A DNA stretch of 64,000 nt from Methanothrix harundinacea (GTDB lineage: Archaea; Halobacteriota; Methanosarcinia; Methanotrichales; Methanotrichaceae): contig DAXT01000002.1 in NCBI GenBank assembly GCA_002506535.1, forward strand, positions 51,832-115,831. The letters are read 5' to 3'. Positions 17,157 through 25,301 of the stretch are shown one piece after another. The notes below the pieces were generated by a model. The model searched no databases. It was not told the DNA's origin and saw only the letters and a program-made list of their open reading frames with translations. The first letter of the stretch is position 1. Each line of letters begins with the position of its first letter. The position numbers and the translations under genes are program-made.

Positions 17157-19049
17157 TCAATCCTCCTCGAACCTCTCTTTTGACGGTATGTGGACCTCGA
17201 TGGCGAAGGGCTCAGGACAGGTATAATAGCAGTTGCCGCATCCGATACAACCCTCCCCAGAATAGACAGCGAAGCGGTAGCCCCGGACGTTCAGCTCCTC
17301 TCCGAGGGCGAGGACGTTGGCGGGACAGGCGATGATGCACCTCTCGCAGGCCTTGCACTCGAGGGCGTTTATCACCGTATAGGGCTTGTCCTTCTCCCGG
17401 ATCTCCACCCTTCTGATCTTGCCGCTGATCGTCTTCGGCAGCTCGTCCGTGAACTCGACGATCCTCGGATATTTGTAGGGGGCCGTTATATTCTTGACGT
17501 GGTTCTGAAGCTCGGCCTTAAGCTCCTCCGACGGGGCGTAGCCCTTCGTCAGGACGACCGTCGCCTTGACCACCTGTCCCCGGAGGGGGTCGGGAACCCC
17601 GGTGATGGCGCACTCCAGGACCGCAGGATGGGTGAGGAGGGCGCTCTCCACCTCGAAGGGGCCGACCCGGTAGCCGGAGCTCTTTATGATGTCGTCGGCC
17701 CTCCCGACGAACCAGAAGTATCCGTCCTCGTCGATCCAGGCGGTATCCCCGGTATGATAGTAGTCGTCGTGCCAGGTGTTCCTCATCTTCTCGGGGTCGA
17801 GGTGGTAGTCGACGAAGAGGCCTGGAGGCCTGCCTCCGTCGGTCTTGATGACGATCTCCCCCTCCTCGCCGACCTCGCAGATCCGGTCGTTCTTGTCCAC
17901 CAGGACCATATCGTATCCCGGCGAGGGCTTTCCCATGGACCCGGGCTTCGGGTCCATCCAGGGGTAGTTGGCTATGGCGACGACCGTCTCCGTCTGGCCG
18001 TACCCCTCCATGAGCCTCAGCCCCGTAGCCGCGAGGAACCTGTCGTATATCGTCGGGTTTAGGGGCTCGCCGGCGGTGACGGCGTACTTCAGGGTCGAGA
18101 AGTCGTACCGAGAGATATCTTCCTTTATCATGAACCGATAGATGGTGGGAGGAGCGCAGAAGGTGGTGACTTTGTGCTTCGCCGCCATCTCCATCATCCT
18201 CCCGGCGTCGAAGCGGTCGTAGTCGTAGACGAAGATCGCGCAGCCAGCGATCCACTGGCCGTATAGCTTCCCCCAGACCGCCTTTCCCCAGCCGGTGTCG
18301 GCGACGGTGTAGTGGAGGCCGCCGTCCTCGACCTTCTGCCAGAACTTGGCCGTCAGGATGTGGCCGAGGGGGTAGGTCTGGTCGTGGTTGACCATCTTGG
18401 GGTTGCCGGTCGTCCCGGAGGTGAAGTAGGCGAGGAGGACGTCGGAGCTCTTCGTCGCCGCGTCCCCCGTCGGCCTCTGGAAATCCGGGGATGCCGCTTC
18501 CAGCTCCTTTTTCAGGTTCAGCCAGCCCTCCCTCTCCCCCTCCCCGACGAAGGCCTTCAATACCCGGGTGGTTGCGAGCTCGTCGCAGGCCCCGTCCACC
18601 TCCTCGGGGACGCCCTCGCCGGCTATGGAGACGATCATCTTGAGGTCTGCCCTCCTTATCCGGTAGACGATATCCTTTCTCTTCAGCATGTGGGTCGCGG
18701 GTATCGCCACGGCGCCGATCTTGTGAAGGCCGATCATGCAGATCCAGAACTCGTAGCGGCTCTTGAGGGAGAGCATCACAGCGTCCCCTTTTTTGATCCC
18801 GTGGCCCAAAAAGAAGTTTGCAGCCCTGTCGCTTTCGCGCTTCATCTCCCCGAAGGTGATGATCTTTTCATCGCCAGAGTCGTTAGACCAGACCAGGGCG
18901 ACCTTCTCGGGATCTTCTATCGCGTAGACGTCGACGACGTCGAAGGCGAAGTTGAAGCTCTCGGGGACATTTATCCTGAAGTTCTCTATGAAATCCTCGT
19001 AGCTATCGAAGTCCGTCCTCGATACGAACCTATCCAGTAAAGACGACAT
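17157..19049 (-). CDS. AMP-forming acyl-CoA synthetase fused to 2[4Fe-4S] ferredoxin
   Basis: 630 residues. The first 555 form an AMP-forming acyl-CoA synthetase of the medium-chain/aryl type: AMP-binding loop YFTSGTTGNPKMV (208-220), GYGQTET, TGDTAWIDEDGYFWFVGR, and the catalytic lysine in PKTISGKIRR (Lys544). A ferredoxin domain follows with CxxCxxCxxxCP at 565-575 and 601-611, like the delta subunit of 2-oxoacid:ferredoxin oxidoreductases. The fusion joins acid activation to the oxidoreductase encoded four bases downstream. Methanogens are known to activate exogenous branched or aryl acids and reductively carboxylate them to 2-oxoacids for amino acid synthesis; I infer that role here. Confidence 0.9.
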   Translation of the reverse strand: MSSLLDRFVSRTDFDSYEDFIENFRINVPESFNFAFDVVDVYAIEDPEKVALVWSNDSGDEKIITFGEMKRESDRAANFFLGHGIKKGDAVMLSLKSRYEFWICMIGLHKIGAVAIPATHMLKRKDIVYRIRRADLKMIVSIAGEGVPEEVDGACDELATTRVLKAFVGEGEREGWLNLKKELEAASPDFQRPTGDAATKSSDVLLAYFTSGTTGNPKMVNHDQTYPLGHILTAKFWQKVEDGGLHYTVADTGWGKAVWGKLYGQWIAGCAIFVYDYDRFDAGRMMEMAAKHKVTTFCAPPTIYRFMIKEDISRYDFSTLKYAVTAGEPLNPTIYDRFLAATGLRLMEGYGQTETVVAIANYPWMDPKPGSMGKPSPGYDMVLVDKNDRICEVGEEGEIVIKTDGGRPPGLFVDYHLDPEKMRNTWHDDYYHTGDTAWIDEDGYFWFVGRADDIIKSSGYRVGPFEVESALLTHPAVLECAITGVPDPLRGQVVKATVVLTKGYAPSEELKAELQNHVKNITAPYKYPRIVEFTDELPKTISGKIRRVEIREKDKPYTVINALECKACERCIIACPANVLALGEELNVRGYRFAVYSGEGCIGCGNCYYTCPEPFAIEVHIPSKERFEED

Positions 19050-19070
19050 CTTAAGATCCTCTCTCTGCTG

Positions 19071-19619
19071 TTAAATCACCACAACGAGCATCTTTGCGGG
19101 CCGGTCGTTTTGGGCCTGCATGGCGTGCATGTATGACGAGTCGAAGAGTATCGAGTCGCCTTCGTTCAGAATGATGTCGTGATCGTGGATGGAGAACTTG
19201 AGGGACCCCTCCAGGACGTAGTCGAACTCCTGACCGGGATGGCTGTAGGCGGCGGGCGTCTCCTTCCTCGGATCTATGGTGACGGTGAAGAACTCCGCCT
19301 TCTTGGAGAGGAACTTGGCTGCCAGGTTCTGGTACCTGTACTGCCTCCTCCGCTCCACCTCGACCCCCTCCCCCTTCCTCGTAACCGTGAATATCCTCAT
19401 CCTCGCCTCCTCACCGGTGAGAAGGAGGTTCATGTCCACGTCTAGCCTCTGGCCGATCTCGAAGAGCTTGCTCGCCGGTATATCCGTCCTCCCATCTTCG
19501 TAGCAGTTGTAGGTCTCCAGGGGCACCTTAAGGTGTTCTGCCATCTCCTCCGCCGTCACCTTCGACAGCTCTCGCAGCTCGCGAACCCGGGATGCGATCT
19601 CCTCAATGGTCTCCGCCAT
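19071..19619 (-). CDS. XRE-family regulator with C-terminal cupin
   Basis: 182 residues. The N-terminal helix-turn-helix (about 8-62: VRELRELSKVTAEEMAEHL, YEDGRTDIPASKLFEIGQRL) binds DNA. The cupin barrel (about 105-180: HPGQEFDYVLEGSLKFSI, LNEGDSILFDSSYMHAMQA) probably binds a small effector. Such HTH-cupin proteins in archaea often sit first in operons for organic-acid metabolism. It is 21 bases upstream of the synthetase-ferredoxin gene and most likely autoregulates the operon. The intergenic region to archease (19620-19801) is the place to look for its operator. Confidence 0.87.
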   Translation of the reverse strand: MAETIEEIASRVRELRELSKVTAEEMAEHLKVPLETYNCYEDGRTDIPASKLFEIGQRLDVDMNLLLTGEEARMRIFTVTRKGEGVEVERRRQYRYQNLAAKFLSKKAEFFTVTIDPRKETPAAYSHPGQEFDYVLEGSLKFSIHDHDIILNEGDSILFDSSYMHAMQAQNDRPAKMLVVVI

Positions 19620-19801
19620 GCCGATTCACCAACTGAACCTCGATATACCTATGGTATTTAGCCTCTACCTCTCGACGGGGGAGGTGACTCTGATAAAGGA
19701 GAACCGATAAAAATCGATCGGGGGTCGGCAGCCCCTTCGGATGGGGGCGGAAGGCAGACCTCAACCTATTAATAAACCCGGGCCCCTTGATCGTACCGAA
19801 G
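19620..19801. promoter_or_regulatory. Divergent promoter region, HTH-cupin operon / archease
   Basis: ATTAATAAA at 19768-19776 is a TATA box about 30 bases before the archease ATG, giving a leaderless transcript. On the minus strand AT-rich hexamers near 19640-19655 (ATATACCTATGGTATTTA) contain an imperfect palindrome that could be the cupin regulator operator, but this is a guess. Confidence 0.4.
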
Positions 19802-20242
19802 ATGGAAACTATCGAATATCTAGAACATACCGCCGACGTCAAGTTCCGGGTCCGGGGCCGCAGCCTGGAGGAGACCTTCGAGAACGCAGGCCTGGCGATG
19901 CTCGGCGCCATGATAGACCCCGCCACCGTCAGGGCGGAGGAGACCTGGCCCGTCGAGGTGGAGGCGGAGTCCCTGGAGGGGCTCCTCTACGACTGGCTCT
20001 CGGAGGTCCTCTACCTCTTCGAGGTGGAGCTGGCGGCGTTCTCGAGGTTCGAGGTGGAGATCGAAGAGGTGGAGGGGGGCTGGAGGCTTTCAGGCCGGGT
20101 CGGCGGGGAGAGGGTGGACCCCGAGAGGCACTTCTTCGATACTGAGGTGAAGGCGGTCACCCTCCACCAGTTTGAGATAAAGAAAGAAGCGGGAGAGGGT
20201 GGAGACGAGATCTGGACCGCCCAGGTGGTTTTGGACGTTTGA
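19802..20242 (+). CDS. Archease, RtcB activator
   Basis: 146-residue archease: EYLEHTADVKFRVRGRSLEETFENAGLAM at the start, ALWDWLSE-like LLYDWLSEVLYLF, and DVKAVT-like DTEVKAVTLHQFEI near the end. Asp14 and the acidic cluster that coordinate the metal are present. Archease accelerates guanylylation of the RNA ligase RtcB, encoded nine bases downstream. The ATG at 19802 fits a TATA box at 19768; a TTG at 19787 is possible but less likely. Linkage to rtcB is a classic arrangement. Confidence 0.92.
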   Translation: METIEYLEHTADVKFRVRGRSLEETFENAGLAMLGAMIDPATVRAEETWPVEVEAESLEGLLYDWLSEVLYLFEVELAAFSRFEVEIEEVEGGWRLSGRVGGERVDPERHFFDTEVKAVTLHQFEIKKEAGEGGDEIWTAQVVLDV

Positions 20243-20251
20243 GGTGATCTC

Positions 20252-21673
20252 ATGCTCAAGAAGGTTGACGATTACATCTTTGAGGTGCCGATGGGCCACC
20301 AGAAAGGGATGCGGGTGCCGGGAAGGATCTTCATCTCCGATAAGCTCCTCGCGCAGGTCGAACCGGGGACCATCGACCAGGTGGCGAACGTCGCCACCCT
20401 CCCCGGGATAGTCAGATGCTCCATGGCGATGCCCGACGCCCATCTCGGCTACGGATTTCCCATCGGGGGCGTCGCCGCCTTCCGGGAGGACGGGGGGGTC
20501 ATAAGCCCCGGCGGCGTCGGCTTCGACATAAACTGCGGCGTGCGGATGCTCAGGACAGACCTCTTCGCGAAAGATGTGACGCCGATGATTTCAAGCCTCG
20601 TCGAGGACCTATTCCACGACGTCCCCTCCGGCGTCGGGGCGAAGGGGAGGCTGCGGGTCTCGGAGCACGAGCTCGACGAGGCCTTCACCAGGGGGGCAGC
20701 CTGGGCGGTGGAGGCGGGGTATGGCGTTCCCGCGGACCTCGAGCACTGCGAGGAGAACGGATTTATGGAGGGCGCGAGGCCCGACCAGGTGAGCCTCAAG
20801 GCGAGGAAGAGGGGTAGGCCCCAGCTGGGGACCCTGGGGAGCGGAAACCACTTCCTGGAGATCCAGAGGGTCGACAAGATCTTCGATGTCGGCCTCGCCA
20901 AGCGGTTCGGCCTCTTCGAGGGGCAGATAACCGTGATGATCCACTGCGGATCGAGGGGGGCTGGCCACCAGATCTGTACAGACCATCTCCAGGTCCTCAG
21001 CCGGGCGGTCAAAAAGTACGGTATAGAGCTCCCCGACAAGCAGCTCGCCTGCGCGCCCCTGGGGACCCCAGAGGCAGATAACTACTTCGGGGCGATGGCG
21101 GCGGCCGCGAACTACGCCTGGGCGAACCGGCAGATCATCTCCGCCTGGACGAGGGAGGTCTTCGAGAGGCACTTCGCCGACGCAAAACTCGACCTAGTCT
21201 ACGACGTCGCCCACAACGTCGCAAAGGTCGAGGAGCACCAGGTGGACGGATCAAAGGAGAGGCTCGTCGTCCACCGGAAGGGGGCGACGAGGGCCTTCGG
21301 CCCTGGGAGGCGCGAGATCCCGGAGGCCTACAGGGACGTGGGCCAGCCGGTGATCATACCCGGGTCGATGGGGACCCCTTCTTACGTCCTCTGCGGAGGA
21401 GAGGGGGCGATGAAACTCACCTTCGGGTCCGCATGCCACGGGGCCGGAAGGATCATGTCCAGGACCCAGGCGAAGAAGACCTACGGGGGGACCGAGGTGA
21501 AGGACGCCCTCTCGCGGCGCGGGATCAAGGTTATGGCGACCCATCCGAAGATGCTCGCCGAGGAGGCTCCCGAGGTCTATAAGCCCAGTGACGAGGTCGT
21601 AGACGTCGTCCACCACCTGGATATAGCGAGGAGGGTGGCCCGGGTCGCGCCCCTGGGAGTCTCTAAGGGATGA
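20252..21673 (+). CDS. rtcB: tRNA-splicing RNA ligase RtcB
   Basis: 473 residues, full length and without intein. GTP-dependent 3'-phosphate RNA ligase that joins tRNA exons and repairs RNA. Key sites include GVGFDINCGVRML with Mn-binding Asp92 and Cys95, GSGNHFLEI, HCGSRGAGHQ, HNVAKVE, and SACHGAGR whose His396 is, by homology, the guanylylated nucleophile. It forms a unit with archease (upstream) and the 2'-O-methyltransferase gene (four-base overlap downstream), so RNA repair and tRNA modification are co-expressed. Confidence 0.95.
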   Translation: MLKKVDDYIFEVPMGHQKGMRVPGRIFISDKLLAQVEPGTIDQVANVATLPGIVRCSMAMPDAHLGYGFPIGGVAAFREDGGVISPGGVGFDINCGVRMLRTDLFAKDVTPMISSLVEDLFHDVPSGVGAKGRLRVSEHELDEAFTRGAAWAVEAGYGVPADLEHCEENGFMEGARPDQVSLKARKRGRPQLGTLGSGNHFLEIQRVDKIFDVGLAKRFGLFEGQITVMIHCGSRGAGHQICTDHLQVLSRAVKKYGIELPDKQLACAPLGTPEADNYFGAMAAAANYAWANRQIISAWTREVFERHFADAKLDLVYDVAHNVAKVEEHQVDGSKERLVVHRKGATRAFGPGRREIPEAYRDVGQPVIIPGSMGTPSYVLCGGEGAMKLTFGSACHGAGRIMSRTQAKKTYGGTEVKDALSRRGIKVMATHPKMLAEEAPEVYKPSDEVVDVVHHLDIARRVARVAPLGVSKG

Positions 21674-22479
21674 GGCTTTCCGTCGTCCTGGTGGAGCCGA
21701 TCTACGAGGGGAACGTCGGCTCTGTGGCGAGGGCGATGAAGAACTTCGGCTTCTCCGACCTCGTCCTCGTCCGCCCCTGCGATATCGGGGATTTCGGCCT
21801 GGCCATGGCATCCCATGCAAGAGACCTGGTGGAGGGGGCGAGGGTCGTGGAGGAGCTCGACGAGGCGGTATCGGGGGCGAACCTCGTCGTCGGGACGACG
21901 GGAGTTTTGGGCCTCTCCACCAATCGACACCTGAGGGTTCCGGCTCTCTCTCCAAAGGAATTGGCCGAGAGGCTCGGGGGGACGGCGGGGGATGTGGCCC
22001 TTCTTTTAGGACGGGAGGACGACGGCCTCTCCCGCCAGGAGCTTTCCGCCTGCGATCTCATCGTCTCGATACCCACAAGCCCCGGGTATCCGATAATGAA
22101 CGTCTCCCACGCCGCAGCCGTCCTGTTTTATGAGCTCTCCGGAGTGGATGCCGGAGAGGTGAAGCTCGCCGGTCGTGACGATCTAGCCCGCCTCCTGGCG
22201 AGATTCCGGACCGCTCTCGTGGCGTCGGAGTACCACCAGCACAAGATCGATAAGACGATGCTGATGCTGAAGCGGATCTTCGGGAGGGCGACCCTCACCG
22301 ACCGGGAGGTCCAGACCCTCTATGGGATCGTCGGGAACCTCCGGTGGGGCGCTGAACATCAAGGCGGCTCATTCGAGAAAGACGGAGAAGTCGAGGAGGG
22401 TGGAGAAGTCGAGGAGGAAGCCGGGGTCTGTGGGGGGATTGAGGAGAGGGCGATGCCGGAAGAAAAAGGTGAGGTTTAG
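21670..22479 (+). CDS. trmJ: SPOUT tRNA 2'-O-methyltransferase, TrmJ type
   Basis: 269 residues. SpoU/TrmJ-type RNA methyltransferase: VLVEPIYEGNVGSVARAMKNFGF (motif 1), LLLGREDDGLSRQEL (motif 2) and SIPTSPGYPIMNVSHAAAV (motif 3), with the SAM-binding knot between 80 and 150. TrmJ methylates position 32 of tRNA in archaea and bacteria. The C-terminal extension (220-269) carries a dimer helix and then an acidic low-complexity tail made by an 18-base duplication (22384-22399 and 22402-22417). Four-base ATGA overlap with rtcB. Confidence 0.88.
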   Translation: MRLSVVLVEPIYEGNVGSVARAMKNFGFSDLVLVRPCDIGDFGLAMASHARDLVEGARVVEELDEAVSGANLVVGTTGVLGLSTNRHLRVPALSPKELAERLGGTAGDVALLLGREDDGLSRQELSACDLIVSIPTSPGYPIMNVSHAAAVLFYELSGVDAGEVKLAGRDDLARLLARFRTALVASEYHQHKIDKTMLMLKRIFGRATLTDREVQTLYGIVGNLRWGAEHQGGSFEKDGEVEEGGEVEEEAGVCGGIEERAMPEEKGEV

Positions 22480-22530
22480 GGAGGGCCTGGGCCCCCTCCC
22501 GATCTGAGATTCGGAATCTCTAATCCGAGA

Positions 22531-22959
22531 TCAGACGTTGACGACGTACGTCCCGGCGATCTTGTCGTGCCACCCCTGCCTCTTCTTGTCGATGAGGATC
22601 CAGACGAATCCGAGGAGGATCACCACCGCAGATATGATCATCCCGATCCACCGGAGGAAGCCCTTGCCGTATCCGATCGGATATGTCCCGTCGGTCCCGA
22701 CCAGCTTGATCTTCATCGCCATCATCCCCGGAGTCTGGCCGTTTCCGAAGAAGTAGGTGTAGTAGCCGACCGATACCAGGACGCCCAGGAAGGCGATTAT
22801 GCCGCTCAGGGCGCCCCCGACGTTCATCGAGGCGTAGCTGAGGAACGATCCTATCACTCCGATTATGATGGTGTCGATCAGGTAACATATGAACCTCGAC
22901 CCCACGCTCGCCAGGTCCAGGGTCGGCCCTATCTTCTCTTCAGCGATTTCCATCTCCAT
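22531..22959 (-). CDS. RDD family membrane protein (copy 1)
   Basis: 142 residues with three membrane helices and the RDD family pattern: ASVGSRFICYLIDTIIIGVIG (R and D in helix 1), a central helix YYTYFFGNGQTPGMMAMKIKLVG, and FLRWIGM. The last part, LLGFVWILIDKKRQGWHDKIAGTYVV, is the usual RDD ending. Transport or stress function is unknown. It is a paralog of the gene at 23225-23677 on the same strand, with nearly identical ends (GWHDKIAGTYVV / AWHDRIAGTYVV). The two are separated by 265 bases of AT-rich DNA, so they are probably transcribed separately. Confidence 0.85.
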   Translation of the reverse strand: MEMEIAEEKIGPTLDLASVGSRFICYLIDTIIIGVIGSFLSYASMNVGGALSGIIAFLGVLVSVGYYTYFFGNGQTPGMMAMKIKLVGTDGTYPIGYGKGFLRWIGMIISAVVILLGFVWILIDKKRQGWHDKIAGTYVVNV

Positions 22960-23224
22960 CTTCCAGCACCTCCATAAAATTTCTCCGATAATCAGTTACA
23001 TAACACTCATATAAATATTCTCCTTATTTTTGTTTGGGTTGTCGATTAATGGTTCGATTTCGTAATATATCTGAATATGGCCAAAAAATGCTTGGAAAGG
23101 ATCTGAGGATCGAAGGCTCCAAATTGGCTAAAGACGCTGGGGAGAAGGAAGATTTAATCCGGGCTTATTTGGGCTGAGGTGGCAGGTCCGAAAGATCTCC
23201 CGGACAATTTCGGGTGGTTGTCCA

Positions 23225-23677
23225 TCACGCTCTGACGACGTATGTTCCGGCGATCCTGTCGTGCCACGCCTGTTTCTTCTTGTCCACCAAGATCCAGGCG
23301 TATCCCAGGAGCAGGACGATCCCGGATATCTCCATCCCGACCCACCGGAGAAAGCCCCTATAGAGGCCGACCGGCTCGACGCCGTCCGTCCGGACCAGCC
23401 TGATCTCCACGAGCCTCATCCCCGGCGTCTCTCCCTTCCCGAAGAAGTAGGTATAGTATCCTATCCCTATCGCCGCCATGAGGAGGTGAACTGGCTGGAA
23501 CTCCTCTCCAACGCCGCTCCAGACTATCTCCCTGCCCATCTCGCCATCGATGAGGAAGATCAGGGCGATGTAGATCACGCTCAAGACTATCAAGTCGACG
23601 ATGAAAGACGAGAGCCTCTGGCCGACGGTGGCCAGCTCCTGGCCCCCTTCGCCGTTCTTCGCATCTATCTCATCCAT
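23225..23677 (-). CDS. RDD family membrane protein (copy 2)
   Basis: 150 residues, tandem paralog of the previous RDD gene: TVGQRLSSFIVDLIVLSVIY, YYTYFFGKGETPGMRLVEIRLV, FLRWVGMEISGIVLLLGYAWIL and DKKKQAWHDRIAGTYVV. The middle loop is longer (EMGREIVWSGVGEEFQPVH). A local duplication followed by divergence is the simplest history. No enzyme motif. Confidence 0.83.
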   Translation of the reverse strand: MDEIDAKNGEGGQELATVGQRLSSFIVDLIVLSVIYIALIFLIDGEMGREIVWSGVGEEFQPVHLLMAAIGIGYYTYFFGKGETPGMRLVEIRLVRTDGVEPVGLYRGFLRWVGMEISGIVLLLGYAWILVDKKKQAWHDRIAGTYVVRA

Positions 23678-23885
23678 TATTCAAACCACCCGCTGGGGAT
23701 CTTCATCGACAAAATGCGTCAGGATGGTATAAATATTCGACATATTCGGGATCGAATTCGGGATCGATGGGCTCTGCTACGGGCTCTCGCATAAACGTAT
23801 ATGGAGAAGGGGAAGTAGCAGGTGGAACGGACGAAAAAAGGAGAATATTAAGGGGATCAAGAGACGGATTTAGGGGCCCTGGAGG

Positions 23886-24071
23886 TCAGACCTCCCAGGC
23901 CGCTATCACCTTCTCGATGTTTACGTAGTCTCTCCTTCCACCGTTCTCCAGTACCAGCACGCCGTCAGCGGAACCGACGACCCTGCCCCGGAGGCGCTGG
24001 TTTCCATCTCCTCCGAAGTAGACCTCTATATCCTTATTGTAGAGATGTTCTGATATGAATTTGTCCATCAT
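23886..24071 (-). CDS. Small Sm-like beta-barrel protein
   Basis: 61 residues: FISEHLYNKDIEVYFGGDGNQRLRGRVVGSADGVLVLENGGRRDYVNIEKVIAAWEV. The spacing of strands (KDIEVYF, LRGRVVGSADGVLVLE, DYVNIEKVIAAWE) matches a minimal Sm/LSm barrel of the kind common in methanogens, likely RNA-binding. Start is the first of two adjacent ATGs behind GAGGTGAGGATGA, a strong ribosome binding site. The leader upstream has a TATA-like box (24121-24130). Family assignment is by fold pattern only. Confidence 0.65.
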   Translation of the reverse strand: MMDKFISEHLYNKDIEVYFGGDGNQRLRGRVVGSADGVLVLENGGRRDYVNIEKVIAAWEV

Positions 24072-24377
24072 TCATCCTCACCTCAAAGAAGCTCTTTGAC
24101 AATAATACGGCCTTGAACTAGATATAATTTGTGGTTAATGTCCAGATTTAACCTAAAATCAGAAAATTCAAGCCAAAATTTAAATCAACTTGATTAAGTG
24201 AGTTTAACTGGGATCAACCGGGGTTGTTGATCTGAAAATCTTTCGTCAATTCAAATCGAGTTTAGATAGAGCGGCGAGAAAGGAGGGTCGCTCCCAAAGA
24301 GTAGCCCGGCCAGCTTCCGTTTAGAGGATCGTCCCTGGCCCCTGGGGTATCTCCCCCGGACTCTCATCCCCGGCCCC
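24072..24377. other. AT-rich intergenic region with two palindromes
   Basis: No gene. It holds the promoter of the small Sm-like protein and, further on, AATCAACTTGATT (24183-24195, a perfect palindrome around a central base) and GATCAAC/GTTGATC (24212-24218 and 24226-24232, a 7-bp stem with a 7-base loop). They lie about 110-160 bases upstream of the small protein start, so an operator or a small structured element is possible. From about 24270 the DNA is GC-rich and featureless. Confidence 0.4.
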
Positions 24378-25214
24378 TCACCCTCCGACCTTCGCCCTTC
24401 CCGATCCTGAGAAGGTCCCCGAATCTTTCGGCTCCGCCCTCCCGGCCCTCTTGATGGAATCTTCGACGGCCTCGCGGATGATGTATCCTGCCTTGTGGAG
24501 GATGGTGTCCTTCAGCTCGGGGTCCTGGTCCATGCTGGCGGTGCAGGGGTAAGCGTGGTGGGCCTCCGATATCCGCTCCCGCAGGTCCGGCTGGTCGGTC
24601 TCGATGCCTGTCATCCTCTTGGCGACGTACCAGGTGGAGCCGCAGGGCGCGGACCTGATGACGTTGGCGGCGAGGACCGTCTCCTTTCCGGCCCGGCTCT
24701 TCTGGGTTACGATCTTCAGCATCGGCTCGCCGAAATGGGCCTTCTCCATGAAGGCGTTTATGGCCGGAGTCGCCGGGTTCGGTCGCAGGGCGCAGAAGGG
24801 CTTGGCGAAGGCAGCCTCCATGCCGAGTCTCTTCGCCTCATCGGCGAGCTGGGAGCGAAGGCCCAGGGGTAGCTCTTTGGGCCTCTCCGATCCGCCGATG
24901 ATCCCTTTGTACCCCATATCTTTCAGGATCGGGAGGAGGCCGAAGATGATGTCGGGGTGGACGTTGGAGACTATGGCGATATCGGCCTGCGGTATCCCCA
25001 GCGGGATGTGGGGGGCGACGTCGTCGAGGAAGTCGTCCAAAGAGTCAGGATCCGGCATCTCGATGACGCAGACGAGATCCCCGGCGAGGCTGTACTTGCC
25101 GGACTTGCAGAGGGTGCAGGCGTCGGCGCAGGATATGCAGAAACCCGAGGCGTTTACCAGGTTTGCGATGAGGTTTATTCCGAACTCGCCGCTGTAGAAG
25201 ACCACGACCTTCAT
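24378..25214 (-). CDS. DUF166 (DfsP-like) protein
   Basis: 278 residues from the ATG at 25214 (MKVVVFYSGEFG). The family was once described as a putative thymidylate-synthase-like archaeal protein (DUF166) but its reaction is not known to me. A cysteine cluster C26-x2-C29-x3-C33-x2-C36 (SGFCISCADACTLCKSGK) suggests a metal or Fe-S site, and a second Cys sits in SAPCGSTWYVAKRM. The remainder has a Rossmann-like pattern. The gene is divergent from an HxlR regulator with a palindrome between them, so expression is probably controlled by it. The frame is open upstream to 25397, but that start would run through the regulator. Confidence 0.78.
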   Translation of the reverse strand: MKVVVFYSGEFGINLIANLVNASGFCISCADACTLCKSGKYSLAGDLVCVIEMPDPDSLDDFLDDVAPHIPLGIPQADIAIVSNVHPDIIFGLLPILKDMGYKGIIGGSERPKELPLGLRSQLADEAKRLGMEAAFAKPFCALRPNPATPAINAFMEKAHFGEPMLKIVTQKSRAGKETVLAANVIRSAPCGSTWYVAKRMTGIETDQPDLRERISEAHHAYPCTASMDQDPELKDTILHKAGYIIREAVEDSIKRAGRAEPKDSGTFSGSGRAKVGG

Positions 25215-25248
25215 AATCACGCTCCCGGACGGGCTATCTCCCGACCAT

Positions 25249-25265
25249 GGTATACTTAGGATACC
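25249..25265. promoter_or_regulatory. Palindromic operator between DUF166 gene and hxlR-type gene
   Basis: GGTATACTTAGGATACC: perfect 5-bp arms GGTAT (25249-25253) and ATACC (25261-25265) around a 7-base spacer. It lies 35 bases upstream of the DUF166 start and 36 bases upstream of the regulator start, next to the regulator TATA box (GTATATAGG, 25269-25277). HxlR proteins bind such inverted repeats as dimers, so autoregulation and control of DUF166 are likely. Confidence 0.55.
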
Positions 25266-25301
25266 AACGTATATAGGCTTGAAGGTTTCCAGAATGATAC
25301 C

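Noticed and set aside
24212..24232. Transcription terminator of the small Sm-like gene
   Set aside because: The hairpin lies upstream of that gene on its own strand, so it cannot terminate its transcript; it is listed only as a palindrome.
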